In this document: positions 16,657 to 24,736 of the stretch, one piece after another | Numbering within the stretch: position 1 is the first letter of the stretch | How the letters are laid out: each line of letters begins with the position of its first letter | NCBI RefSeq assembly: GCF_004340465.1 | Contig: NZ_SLVV01000004.1 | Coordinates: forward strand, 1 to 64,000 | Source: Mesobacillus foraminis | GTDB taxonomy: Bacteria > Bacillota > Bacilli > Bacillales > Cytobacillaceae | Reading direction: 5' to 3' | Length of the DNA stretch: 64,000 bases | Program-made: the position numbers and the translations under genes | Notes under the pieces: model-generated | Told to the model about the DNA's origin: nothing | The model's input: the letters and a program-made list of their open reading frames with translations, nothing else | The model's database searches: none

Positions 16657-17880
16657 TTATTCACGGAGGCACAGGCCATCCGCAGTCATTTGCTTAAGGA
16701 TGTGTTCTGCTTCTGCAACAGTGTGGCCTATTACAAGGCCGACTGCTTTGGATATGGATTCTTGGTTAGGCACATAGGCAGCATCCAGCAAGCTGAGCGG
16801 GATAAATTGTCCCTTGGCCAGGTATTTTTCAACAAGAGGGATAAGGGAATTAAAATTCCCGGTCCATTCGAGGTTGCAAAGCCTCATGACAGCTTTTCCA
16901 TATTTATTGCGCACATCAGGATATAATAGGAGGCCGCACGTTGATGCGTTGAATCGAACATTTAAGTCAATAAAATAATACCTGCTGCCACGGATGAGTA
17001 CATCAAAACCGGCGACTCCCACGTATCCTTTATCGGCGATTTTTTTCATAACCCAGTAGCCTGTTTCGACTATTTTAGCTAGTTGTTCATCAACGTCCAC
17101 AGAAATCCAGCTTCCGCGGAAGCAGCCATCTTTGTTGACGATTTGTTCTGATTTTCCCAGGAACTTGATTTCCCCTTGTTTATTTACAGAATAATGAACC
17201 GAAATGTTTTGGTCGTAAGGAATAAACTCTTCGACAATGAGCTGTGATAAATCACAGAACGTTTCGTCCAATTCATGGAGCTGTTTTTCATTTTCAATGA
17301 ACATTACTCCACAGCCTCCGGAAGTTGGCTGGCCGTCCCCAGATTTTAACACAACCGGCAGTTCAGGTTTTTCAAGTAATAGTTCTTTTAGGCTCATTGT
17401 TCTTCGTAGTGGAACGTTTTGCGGAGGCACTAGATCGGGGATACTCCGTTTATCGCATAAATAGGCCTGTATCTCCGGCTCCACCCATGACAATTGAGGA
17501 GGAACATCTTCGGGAGGGTGAGGATATTGAAAAATCAGCTTTTTATTCCGCTGGTGAAGGGTTTCTAGCAGCTGCAGATATTCCGCTTCTGTTCTGTAAG
17601 TGTACAGCACTTCAGGTAAATTAAGCCCTGCCTCACGGAGAAGCCGTAAAGCAGGCTCCGTAGCTGCCCCGGCATGGCAGATAACCGGTGCCTCTCCTGC
17701 AATGCATAATTCCCTGCCTGTTAAAGCCTCAAGGCTGAGCATGTCATTAGAGAAATGGCTGTAATCACGAGAATAAAGCTTTGGATTGTAAATGAAATTT
17801 TCTCCATAGATTTCTTGAATGCTTTGTGAAGGGCGAATAGGGATGCTCAGCTGTTCTTTTAAAAAAGCCAATTCTTCCAT
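16657..17880 (-). CDS. Orphan ATP-grasp enzyme with pre-ATP-grasp N-domain
   Basis: A 407-residue protein with an N-terminal alpha/beta domain (about residues 1-160, including a strand ending ELCIAGEAPVICHAG) and a C-terminal ATP-grasp domain. ATP-grasp features are PVVLKSGDGQPTSGGCGVMF (Gly-rich flap with an ATP-binding Lys), LIVEEFIPYDQNISVHY, and the magnesium-binding YFIDLNVRFNAST near residue 310. ATP-grasp enzymes join a carboxylate to an amine or thiol through an acyl phosphate. The substrate is unknown: no peptide-precursor, transporter or partner enzyme adjoins it. ATG at 17880 follows AGGAGG. Convergent with the G39P-like gene. Confidence 0.75.
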   Translation of the reverse strand: MEELAFLKEQLSIPIRPSQSIQEIYGENFIYNPKLYSRDYSHFSNDMLSLEALTGRELCIAGEAPVICHAGAATEPALRLLREAGLNLPEVLYTYRTEAEYLQLLETLHQRNKKLIFQYPHPPEDVPPQLSWVEPEIQAYLCDKRSIPDLVPPQNVPLRRTMSLKELLLEKPELPVVLKSGDGQPTSGGCGVMFIENEKQLHELDETFCDLSQLIVEEFIPYDQNISVHYSVNKQGEIKFLGKSEQIVNKDGCFRGSWISVDVDEQLAKIVETGYWVMKKIADKGYVGVAGFDVLIRGSRYYFIDLNVRFNASTCGLLLYPDVRNKYGKAVMRLCNLEWTGNFNSLIPLVEKYLAKGQFIPLSLLDAAYVPNQESISKAVGLVIGHTVAEAEHILKQMTADGLCLRE

Positions 17881-18446
17881 TTGTCATTCCTCCTGGTGTT
17901 TGTCATCTAATAAAACAACACAATCAGGGTGCCTGAAACTTCCGGCAAACACCCTGCATTAAAACTGGCTCTGTTAATCTTTTTTTATAATGATTTACTA
18001 ATCTATTAATACACCAATTTAAGCGCTTTCAAACCTTTATCTAAAAGAATAGTCTGTCCAAATCTGTGGATATAGCTCCCTTAATTCAAAGAGAAGCTGA
18101 ATACAAATCTGAAAGGGAATACCGTGGATAAAAACTACACACAAGGCGAGACGCGAGGTAAAAATCATCAAATGGCATGTTTACTAGTAGTGCAAGCGGC
18201 CTTGAAAGAGTATTTGCACCTAGCATTTATGGGATGAGATAAATTATTTTCTGCCCGTAAAAGAGGGGATTAGGTTTTTCTTAAAGATAGGGAAATAATA
18301 GTCCTTTACATTTTGTGCTGTCAGGATTTTTCTGACTCCGGTACAGCAGTTTAACTGGAAATAAAGATTGGATTATTTGAAATTTCTTTTATAAAACTAC
18401 TATGGTGTATGATAGTAGAAGTGCTAGTAACAAGAGAAAGGATGAG
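17881..18446. other. Intergenic stretch, mostly unexplained
   Basis: About 560 bases between two divergent genes. An inverted repeat AGGGTG / CACCCT lies near 17926-17957. A plus-strand frame around 18155-18240 looks slightly protein-like but has no start or family. I see no complete gene. The right end should hold the promoter of the YuiH-like gene. Confidence 0.5.
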
Positions 18447-19040
18447 ATGACGGCAAAGCAGCTGCCGCCTGGCCAGTTCGAAACAGATAAATGGCCGATT
18501 CTTCATGTAGGTGATGTTTATGAATTCCATGAGGAGACATGGGATTTCCAGCTTTTTGGAGAAGTGAAAGAAAACGTAACACTTAGTTATGACGAGATTA
18601 TAAAACTGCCACGTACAATTTCTACGATTGATATGCATTGTGTGACAACCTGGTCCAAGTTTGGAACCAGCTTTGAAGGAATTGCCTTTAGGGAGCTGCT
18701 AAAGCTTGTCCAGCTTGAGGAAGATGTGAATTACGTCCAGATCTACGGCTATTACGAAGGTGACAGGTTTGGCTACTGTGCCAATTTGCCGCTGGCTTCT
18801 CTCTTAGGGGATAATGCCTTATTTGTCTTTAGATGGAAGGATGAAAAGCATGAGTGGCAGGAACTTGATCCTAAGCATGGATATCCGTTGCGTTTTATTC
18901 CGCCGGAAACATTTTATTTGTGGAAAGGAACCAAATGGGTATCTGGCATACGTTTTATGAAAGAGGATGAAGCCGGATTTTGGGAAGAAATGGGTTATTC
19001 CATTACAGCAAATCCTTTCAAGGAAGAACGCTACCGGTAA
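18447..19040 (+). CDS. Sulfite oxidase-like molybdopterin-binding protein (YuiH-like)
   Basis: A 197-residue single-domain protein of the oxidoreductase molybdopterin-binding family. It starts near LPPGQFETDKWPILH, carries the conserved cysteine in MHCVTTWSKFGT that would ligate molybdenum, then HGYPLRFIPP and YLWKGTKWVSGIRF, which form the cofactor pocket. It lacks the dimerisation and heme domains of sulfite oxidase, as do the MsrP/YuiH-type proteins. Substrate unknown. I chose ATG at 18447 (AGAGAAAGG just upstream) over ATG at 18402, which has no ribosome binding site and adds 15 unusual residues. No molybdopterin biosynthesis gene is nearby. Confidence 0.85.
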   Translation: MTAKQLPPGQFETDKWPILHVGDVYEFHEETWDFQLFGEVKENVTLSYDEIIKLPRTISTIDMHCVTTWSKFGTSFEGIAFRELLKLVQLEEDVNYVQIYGYYEGDRFGYCANLPLASLLGDNALFVFRWKDEKHEWQELDPKHGYPLRFIPPETFYLWKGTKWVSGIRFMKEDEAGFWEEMGYSITANPFKEERYR

Positions 19041-19175
19041 GTGAGAGTACCAGAATCCCTCTTTTTTCTCATAGGAGTGCAGGATTAGCCTGTGATATAA
19101 TGGACTGGTACAGCAAGTGCAGGGTAGGGCAGCGGCCGCCTCCATTTTCTAAGGAAGGGGGTGGTGCCGCTGGTC

Positions 19176-19268
19176 GTGACGTATGAAGCGATGAATTTAA
19201 TGATTAGCTTCGCAACATTGATTGTTGCCGTAATTGCGATAGGTATTTCTGTGAATAAAAAGAAATAA
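19176..19268 (+). CDS. 30-residue holin-like toxin-type peptide
   Basis: GTG at 19176 begins MTYEAMNLMISFATLIVAVI, followed by AIGISVNKKK and TAA at 19266: a single hydrophobic helix with a basic tail. This matches the pattern of small peptides annotated in bacilli as putative holin-like toxins (Hol_Tox group, related to TxpA/BsrG-type type I toxins), which usually read MxTYEALxLMIxFxxLI. A purine tract AAGGAAGGGGG lies 15-25 bases upstream, so initiation is either poor or begins at one of the upstream GTG codons (19161, 19164). The gene is the only ORF in the self-pairing transcript described for 19094-19380. Confidence 0.65.
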   Translation: MTYEAMNLMISFATLIVAVIAIGISVNKKK

Positions 19269-19350
19269 CCTACCCTGCACGCCATTGTTAGAGTAGGCTA
19301 TTTCTATTCAAATATGGGCCGCTGCACTGCTTGCAGCTTGCTGTGCAGGA

Positions 19351-19380
19351 GAGCTCCCGGTTGCAGCCGGAGCTCTTTTT
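19351..19380 (+). terminator. Rho-independent terminator of the toxin-like transcript
   Basis: GAGCTC-C-CGG at 19351-19360 pairs with CCG-GAGCTC at 19367-19375 (one bulged C), then TTTTT. Confidence 0.88.
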
Positions 19381-19452
19381 TACTATATGGAATCATTAAT
19401 TAGATTATAAATCGAAAATTCCCCTAATGCAAAGGGAATGATTTTTCAGCAT

Positions 19453-19617
19453 TTACTCCATCCGTTCAATACTTAAACTATAGCCTAAAATTGTCAATGA
19501 GTATTTCTTTGGATTTGTTTGATAGAGTTTATATGTTTCGACAAAACGCATTTCCCGTTCCTGTTCTTCCTGTCTGCTTCTTGCTAACTTCTCCAAAGTG
19601 TATATATTTAAATTCAT
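19453..19617 (-). CDS. 54-residue protein of unknown function
   Basis: ATG at 19617, with AAGGAGGG nine bases upstream, opens a 54-codon frame starting MNLNIYTLEKLARSRQEEQE and ending in GYSLSIERME. It is predicted helical and charged in the first half, then mixed. A hairpin formed by ATTCCC and GGGAAT with a T-rich tail follows near 19410-19436 on the minus strand. Good ribosome binding site, terminator and protein-like composition make it likely real; I do not recognise the family. It is convergent with the toxin-like transcript. Confidence 0.65.
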   Translation of the reverse strand: MNLNIYTLEKLARSRQEEQEREMRFVETYKLYQTNPKKYSLTILGYSLSIERME

Positions 19618-19826
19618 CGATCAATCCCTCCTTGTATAAGTAAAGTATATTTTATATGGAAGCCAGCCTCATTGATCCTTGGTTTGATTTTTTTTCAAAC
19701 TTTCTATTCAATATTTTGTTAAAAAAATTACACCTAAAGTCTTAGTCAAAATCAGCATTTTTTTCGAGACCCATTTGACTTTTAGAAGCTATAATGAAGG
19801 GATGAAATAAAAACGGGGGAGAAGGC

Positions 19827-20945
19827 ATGCCTAGGAAAGTACGATTGGAAGAAATCAGCATTTTGAAGGAAATAGCGGAGCTTCTAAACGAAGGGACCGA
19901 GATGAATGCTGTATTGGCCGAGGTTTTAAAAAAACTGCTTCAACTTACCGGCCTTAAAACTGGCTGGATCTTTTTGATTGATGAAGAAGGAGTTCATCAG
20001 CTGGCGGCTTTCGAAGCACTGCCGCCAGCTTTAACTTATGACAGCAATCATAGAATGTGCAAGGGAGAATGCTGGTGTGTAAATCGGTATCGTAATAAGA
20101 AGCTGACAAATGCTACTAATATCATTGAGTGCAAGCGGATTGAAGAGGCAATCGCAGCTAAAGCGGGCGACACGTTAGGGCTGACTCACCACGCAACGGT
20201 GCCATTGCGTGCAGGAAATGAGCGGTTTGGTCTTTTAAATGTAGGATCGCCAAACAAAACCTATTTTCAACAGGAGGAGCTAGCCCTGCTGGAATCAGTA
20301 GCATTCCAAATCGGTACAGCAGTTAAAAGAATCATGCTGAACAAGAGAGAGCAGGAAACCGCCCTCGTTGCTGAGCGAAATCGGCTTGCAAGAGATCTTC
20401 ATGATTCTGTCAATCAGCTGCTATTTTCCCTTAGCCTGACGGCAAGAGCAGGGACTGAGATGGCAGAAGGTGCTGAAATCGGGCAAACTTTTCATTATAT
20501 TCAAGACCTTGCCCAGGAGGCACTTGGCGAGATGCGGGCCTTGATTTGGCAGTTAAAACCTCAGGGACTGGAGAATGGGATTCTATGTGCTTTAAAGGGC
20601 TATGCTGAAATGCTTGGCCTTTTAATTGAGATAAAAGTTGCTGGAGTTGCTAGCTTTCCGGGCAAAGTGGAAGAAACCTTATGGCGGATTGGGCAGGAAG
20701 CTCTTGCTAATTGTAAAAAACATTCCCAATCCTCACATGTTTACCTAAGTTTGGACAGAAACTCCAAATCCGTAACGATGGTCATCAAAGACCATGGCTG
20801 CGGGTTCCATTATAGCCAATGCAACGATATTCCTTCCTATGGTTTAAAAAATATGAAGGCACGTACTGAGGCTCTTGATGGAAAGTTCCAATTAACCAGT
20901 GCCCCGGGCACCGGAACAGAGATTAAAGTTTACATACCAGTCTAG
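19827..20945 (+). CDS. GAF-domain sensor histidine kinase, YhcY-like
   Basis: A 372-residue soluble NarL-type kinase without transmembrane segments. A GAF domain spans about residues 20-170 and holds a cysteine-rich stretch, MCKGECWCVNRY then IIECKRIEEA, four cysteines that could bind metal, heme or a cluster. The HisKA_3 motif NRLARDLHDSVNQ follows (His near residue 192) and then the ATPase domain with EALANCKKHS and YGLKNMKART. B. subtilis YhcY is the closest relative I recall. It is followed after 12 bases by its response regulator. The signal is unknown. ATG at 19827 follows GGGGGAGAAGGC. Confidence 0.85.
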   Translation: MPRKVRLEEISILKEIAELLNEGTEMNAVLAEVLKKLLQLTGLKTGWIFLIDEEGVHQLAAFEALPPALTYDSNHRMCKGECWCVNRYRNKKLTNATNIIECKRIEEAIAAKAGDTLGLTHHATVPLRAGNERFGLLNVGSPNKTYFQQEELALLESVAFQIGTAVKRIMLNKREQETALVAERNRLARDLHDSVNQLLFSLSLTARAGTEMAEGAEIGQTFHYIQDLAQEALGEMRALIWQLKPQGLENGILCALKGYAEMLGLLIEIKVAGVASFPGKVEETLWRIGQEALANCKKHSQSSHVYLSLDRNSKSVTMVIKDHGCGFHYSQCNDIPSYGLKNMKARTEALDGKFQLTSAPGTGTEIKVYIPV

Positions 20946-20957
20946 GGGGAGAGGACA

Positions 20958-21599
20958 TTGGAGATTTCCATAGTCATAGCAGATGACCATCATGTTGTCA
21001 GAAGGGGGTTGGTCTTTTTCCTTCATACGCAAAAAGATATTAAGGTCATTGGAGAAGCGGCAAACGGGAAGGAAGCGGTTGAGCTGGCAAAGTCCCTCAA
21101 GCCGGACATCATTTTAATGGACCTGGTAATGCCTGTAATGGACGGAATTGAGGCAACAAAGCTTATCAAGCAAGAACTGCCAGAGATCAAAATCTTGATG
21201 CTGACCAGTTTTTCGGATCAGGACCATGTAATTCCGGCACTGGAAGCAGGTGCATCAGGATACCAGCTTAAAGATATCCAGCCAGATGACCTTGTCCAAT
21301 GCATTAAAAATATTATAAAGGGAGAAAATCAGCTGCATCCTAAGGCAACCTCCCATTTGCTTGCTAGTTTGTCAAACAAAAGCCGCCAGGGACCAAATCC
21401 GCTTGACAGTCTTACAAAAAGAGAATTAGAGGTTCTAAGAGAAATTGCCAAAGGGAAAAGCAATAAAGAAATCGCTGGAGATTTGTTCATCACCGAAAAA
21501 ACAGTCAAAACCCATGTGTCCAATCTGCTGGCGAAATTAGAGCTAGCCGATCGGACCCAGGCAGCATTATTTGCCGTTCGAAACAGCCTGGTCGACTAA
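20958..21599 (+). CDS. NarL-family response regulator, YhcZ-like
   Basis: A 213-residue regulator with receiver domain (D9/D10, phosphorylatable D55 in LMDLVMP, conserved Thr/Ser near 83 and K105) and a C-terminal LuxR-type HTH, LTKRELEVLREIAKGKSNKEIAG. TTG start at 20958 preceded by GGGGGAGAGG. It forms an operon with the GAF kinase. B. subtilis YhcZ is the probable counterpart. Targets are not visible. Confidence 0.9.
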   Translation: MEISIVIADDHHVVRRGLVFFLHTQKDIKVIGEAANGKEAVELAKSLKPDIILMDLVMPVMDGIEATKLIKQELPEIKILMLTSFSDQDHVIPALEAGASGYQLKDIQPDDLVQCIKNIIKGENQLHPKATSHLLASLSNKSRQGPNPLDSLTKRELEVLREIAKGKSNKEIAGDLFITEKTVKTHVSNLLAKLELADRTQAALFAVRNSLVD

Positions 21600-21764
21600 G
21601 TCGCTTTCTTTTGGGAAACACCATAGTGGCTTACTAGTGCGCTAAATAACTAAAGCGTGCTGACCCCCTTTAGTGGGTGAAGTTTTTTTTGTTCTGTGAA
21701 GAGGTTTGTATGGTACAATAGCCAACGGGTAAAATACTGAATTACATCAAATAGGGGTGCTTAT

Positions 21765-22568
21765 ATGAAAGCCTGTTTGGCTATGATTGCCCTGTTGATT
21801 TCCGTTGTTTTTGCCGGTTGTGCGCCGGCAGAGGAGCAGTCCGGCAATAGCCAGGATGTTGAAAATACGGGAGTGGAGGAAACTCAACAGGAACAAGCCT
21901 GGACCGGGGACGAGAAATCACCATACAATCAAGATCTTAAAGGGCTTAAGGCAGAAGTACTGTCTGTAATAGATGGGGATACCTTAAAAGTAAGGCTAGA
22001 AAACGGGAGAGAGGAAAGAGTCCGGCTGACCCTTATTGATACACCTGAGACGAAACATCCGAAGGTGGGAGTTCAGCCATTTGGAAAGGAAGCCTCCAAA
22101 TTTACCACAGCTCAGTTAAACGGGAAAAATATCCTCCTTGAAATGGATGTACAGGAAAGGGACCGATACGGGCGAATCCTTGCTTATGTATGGACAGGAG
22201 ACCAGTTATTTAATGAAATCCTGATTGAAAGAGGGCTGGCCAGGGTGGCGGAATACCCGCCGAACATAAAATACGTGGACCGCTTCCGAAGCATTCAGAA
22301 AAAAGCACAAGCCGCAGAAATAGGAATATGGAGCCTTGAAAATTATGCCCAGGAGGACGGCTATAATACAACTGTACCATCGGACCGAAAGGACAGTGAG
22401 TCAGCAGAAGAAGCTGCATGCAAAGGGAAAATTAAAGGCAATGAAAACTCTTATATCTATCATCTGCCTGACGGAGACTATTATGATACCGTACACGCAA
22501 ACAATATCATCTGGTTCTGCACAGAAGAAGAGGCAAAAGCAGCCGGCTTTCGCGCATCAACGAGATAA
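21765..22568 (+). CDS. Thermonuclease-family lipoprotein
   Basis: A 267-residue secreted protein: signal peptide with lipobox VFAGC (cysteine near residue 19), an acidic linker, then a staphylococcal nuclease domain at about residues 60-195 with DGDTLKVRL, LIDTPETKHP, the catalytic Arg/Glu region ERDRYGRILAYV and AEIGIWS. The last 50 residues contain C-16x-HLPDGDYYDTVHANNIIWFC, a short Cys-containing domain of the Ada/sunset type found after SNase domains. It likely degrades extracellular nucleic acids near the membrane, like B. subtilis YncB or YhcR. ATG at 21765 after GGGGTG. TGgTACAAT near 21711-21719 may be its extended -10. Confidence 0.88.
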   Translation: MKACLAMIALLISVVFAGCAPAEEQSGNSQDVENTGVEETQQEQAWTGDEKSPYNQDLKGLKAEVLSVIDGDTLKVRLENGREERVRLTLIDTPETKHPKVGVQPFGKEASKFTTAQLNGKNILLEMDVQERDRYGRILAYVWTGDQLFNEILIERGLARVAEYPPNIKYVDRFRSIQKKAQAAEIGIWSLENYAQEDGYNTTVPSDRKDSESAEEAACKGKIKGNENSYIYHLPDGDYYDTVHANNIIWFCTEEEAKAAGFRASTR

Positions 22569-22571
22569 AGT

Positions 22572-22661
22572 GGGTCAGGCACCGCTTGCTGTTTTAAACC
22601 AATAAAGGGGGTCAGGCACCGTTCAATGCTTTAGCAGAGTGAACGATGCCTGACCCCTTAT
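22572..22661. repeat. Compound palindromic repeat, GGGGTCAGGCACC cluster (copy C)
   Basis: Three copies of the repeat arm within 90 bases: GGGTCAGGCACCG at 22572-22584, AAAGGGGGTCAGGCACCG at 22604-22621 in the same direction, and an inverted copy ATGCCTGACCCCTTA at 22646-22660. The second and third form a long hairpin (flanks GTTC / GAAC also pair). It fills the whole gap between two convergent genes. A degenerate arm, GTGCTGACCCCCTTTA, lies at 21658-21673. Confidence 0.88.
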
Positions 22662-22664
22662 TCC

Positions 22665-23720
22665 TTATTCAGATTCTTCTTCGGACGATGGGCGGGTTGT
22701 TTGCTCTGCCAGGCTATCCCAGAATGAGATGTCCTGATTTTCGATGGATCCGTCGGCAATGGCACGAACAGCTGCATCGAGTGTGGTGATGGTTTGCTTA
22801 ATCAAATAACCATTGCTTTTTTGTCCAAGGGCATATGACTCATAGTAGTGGTCAGACATCCCTCGCATTTCAAATAGGAGGGTAGAGATGCCATATTGAA
22901 CAGCGGCGCCATTGCGGCCGATATTTTCACCTGTTCCCCCGACATATTTGCCCAGATGGCCCCAGCCAGTTGAATCCACAGCATTAAATACTACCGCACC
23001 GAGCTTCTTTGAATTCTCCAACACTTCAGGAGCGACATTTGGATTTGTTGGATAGAGAATGGAACCCGAAACCAGTTTTCCATCGCGTTCGCTTTGAGTA
23101 CCTTGATGATGGAGATCGATCATGTAATCAATCTTATACTTTTTGAAGACATTTTCATGAAGTGCCTGAGTTTCAGGCTGAGCTTTTTCAACATGGTCAC
23201 GGTTTAAATCTACCTCAACTGCATTATAGCGGGTAAGATGACGTCCCCCATCCGCTACATAGTCTTCCAGTGAAAAGTTCACATCTCCCATCGCACCATC
23301 AGCATTCAGCATCGGAAGAATAAGAATGTTTACGTTTTCAAGAACTCCTTTTGTCTTATTCGTTCCAAGGTGCTTAATAAACTCCAAGGCACCTTCTGTC
23401 GTGAGCTGTTCATTTCCATGCTGCTGCGTCAAGAAGAGAATTGTCGGATTAGAAGGGTTTGAAATATATTTTACTAGATGGATATCACGGCCTTTGACCG
23501 TCTTGCCAATCACTTCAAGCTCCATGGCAGATTGTTTGGCTTCCTGGGTTTTGAGATAGTCAACCATTTCCTCATATGTATGTAATATTGAAGTCTGGAT
23601 GGATTCGTTTCCTCCATAGTTCGGGCCTTCCCCGACTGCATAAGCTGGCAATGAAACAGAGGTAACAGCTCCCAGGGACATCAGCCCAGTTAAAGATAAT
23701 GCCAATACTTTCTTTTTCAT
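22665..23720 (-). CDS. Secreted M14 zinc carboxypeptidase
   Basis: A 351-residue exported protein. ATG at 23720 follows GGAGGG; the first 28 residues form a signal peptide (MKKK, hydrophobic core, SLPAYA cleavage site). The M14 metal site is complete: HGNEQ (His and Glu ligands, HxxE) near residue 90, and a downstream His in YMIDLHHQGT; the catalytic glutamate is in LLFEMRGMS. Proteins of this family remove C-terminal residues from peptides or cell-wall peptides. It ends EEESE, an acidic tail. Convergent with the nuclease lipoprotein, sharing the repeat-derived hairpin between them. Confidence 0.88.
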   Translation of the reverse strand: MKKKVLALSLTGLMSLGAVTSVSLPAYAVGEGPNYGGNESIQTSILHTYEEMVDYLKTQEAKQSAMELEVIGKTVKGRDIHLVKYISNPSNPTILFLTQQHGNEQLTTEGALEFIKHLGTNKTKGVLENVNILILPMLNADGAMGDVNFSLEDYVADGGRHLTRYNAVEVDLNRDHVEKAQPETQALHENVFKKYKIDYMIDLHHQGTQSERDGKLVSGSILYPTNPNVAPEVLENSKKLGAVVFNAVDSTGWGHLGKYVGGTGENIGRNGAAVQYGISTLLFEMRGMSDHYYESYALGQKSNGYLIKQTITTLDAAVRAIADGSIENQDISFWDSLAEQTTRPSSEEESE

Positions 23721-23931
23721 AGAATCCCTCCATAGTCTGATAGGTTGCAGGAAATAAATAAAGATTCCTACTAAAATCATAGCTGTTTAGAGAATTTCAG
23801 TATATAGATAAAAAGACTGATTATTCTAAATTTACCGGAGGCCTTTTTACATATTTTTTGGCTTAAACTGCTACCTATTTAGCTCAACAGGAGAAGAGGC
23901 CTGGGAAAATAGTACGATTTACGAAATACCC

Positions 23932-23962
23932 AAAAAAAAGCCTATCAAACGATAAGCTTTCC
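23932..23962 (-). terminator. Rho-independent terminator overlapping the small ORF stop
   Basis: On the minus strand AAGCTTATC pairs with GATAGGCTT (one G-T), loop GTTT, followed by a run of T. Confidence 0.8.
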
Positions 23963-24115
23963 GCGAGCGGTGTTCAGCAGCTCCATTAACTCTCGATCGT
24001 CCAAGGACAGGATATCGTCATGCGACAGGCCTTCTATTGTATCAAATACGGTTGCTTCCATTTTAAGACGGTCTTTTTCACTTAAGAAATAAGATTTCAT
24101 TACTAACATTCTCAT
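23945..24115 (-). CDS. 56-residue protein of unknown function
   Basis: ATG at 24115 just after GGGGTGG, or an internal ATG at 24100, opens a frame containing SEKDRLKMEATVFDTIEGLS then DDILSLDDRELMELL. This acidic two-helix pattern (GLS-DD-L-DDREL) recalls short bacillus proteins of the BH0509 type, but I am not sure. The stop codon lies inside a terminator hairpin (AAGCTTATC / GATAGGCTT, then eight T on the minus strand), which supports a real, compact transcription unit. Confidence 0.6.
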   Translation of the reverse strand: MRMLVMKSYFLSEKDRLKMEATVFDTIEGLSHDDILSLDDRELMELLNTARGKLIV

Positions 24116-24532
24116 CCACCCCTAAATTTGATTGCTGTGCAAGTAAGCTGCAAAGCTAATATCACTAAAACAGATGAAAGCCAACTACGTAAAACGCTTA
24201 CAAAAAGGGTGTAACCATAAATTTCCTTTATTATACTGTATTACCTCGAGCACTTCAATATATTTATATAATTCATGCTAAAATTCTTTAATTTTCCGAT
24301 AATTAATGCGTGTCTAAGAAGAAGCGTTGTTAAATTAAGAAAATACGTGATCACAGTGTGTTGCGAGGAATAAAAAAAATCTTTATTTAAAATTGTAATA
24401 AAAATATATGAAAATAACTTTTTATAAATTCCGGAATCATTTACTAATTATTTGATAGACACTAGGAGAAATTCAAACCTGTTTTTTCTTTTTCAAAAAG
24501 ACAGCTTATGTTATATTGAAATTAAAAATATG
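24116..24532. other. AT-rich intergenic region
   Basis: Very AT-rich, no gene seen. The right end should carry the promoter of the TPP riboswitch transcript; TATATT near 24511 is a possible -10. Confidence 0.6.
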
Positions 24533-24629
24533 TGCACTGGGGGTGCCGGGAAATGGCCGGCTGAGAGGAAGACCCAACCTGTCTTCGACCCTTTTTACCT
24601 GATCTGGTTAATGCCAGCGTAGGGAAGTA
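24533..24629 (+). promoter_or_regulatory. TPP riboswitch (THI element)
   Basis: Canonical THI-box blocks are present in order: GGGGTGCC, GGCTGAGAGGAAGACC, then TTTTTACCTGATCTGG, TTAATGCCAGCGTAGGGAAG. These form the P2/P3 and P4/P5 helices that bind thiamine pyrophosphate. It sits about 110 bases before thiW. The region 24630-24720 between them should contain the expression platform: either a terminator/antiterminator or occlusion of the AGGAGGAG site at 24723. Confidence 0.96.
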
Positions 24630-24736
24630 TTTTTGCTGTGTTTTATGGGAACCCATAAACCTTATGCGTGAGTTGCTGAATCTATAGTATGAGTCACTTC
24701 TCTCCTCAGTGCATGTTCACTTAGGAGGAGACTTTT

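Larger units (their letters stand above)
19094..19380 (+). ncRNA. Predicted type I toxin-like mRNA with 5'-3' pairing
   Basis: An extended -10 promoter (TGATATAAT at 19093-19101) should start a transcript near 19107; it ends at a Rho-independent hairpin at 19351-19375 followed by TTTTT. The 5' end can pair with the 3' end: ACAGCAAG (19110-19117) with CTTGCTGT (19337-19344), and, nested inside, GCAGCGGCC (19129-19137) with GGCCGCTGC (19317-19325). An alternative pairing joins GTGCAGGGTAGG (19117-19128) to CCTACCCTGCAC (19269-19280), just after the ORF stop. Such long-range closure is a hallmark of type I toxin mRNAs. An antisense RNA is not identified. Confidence 0.55.
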
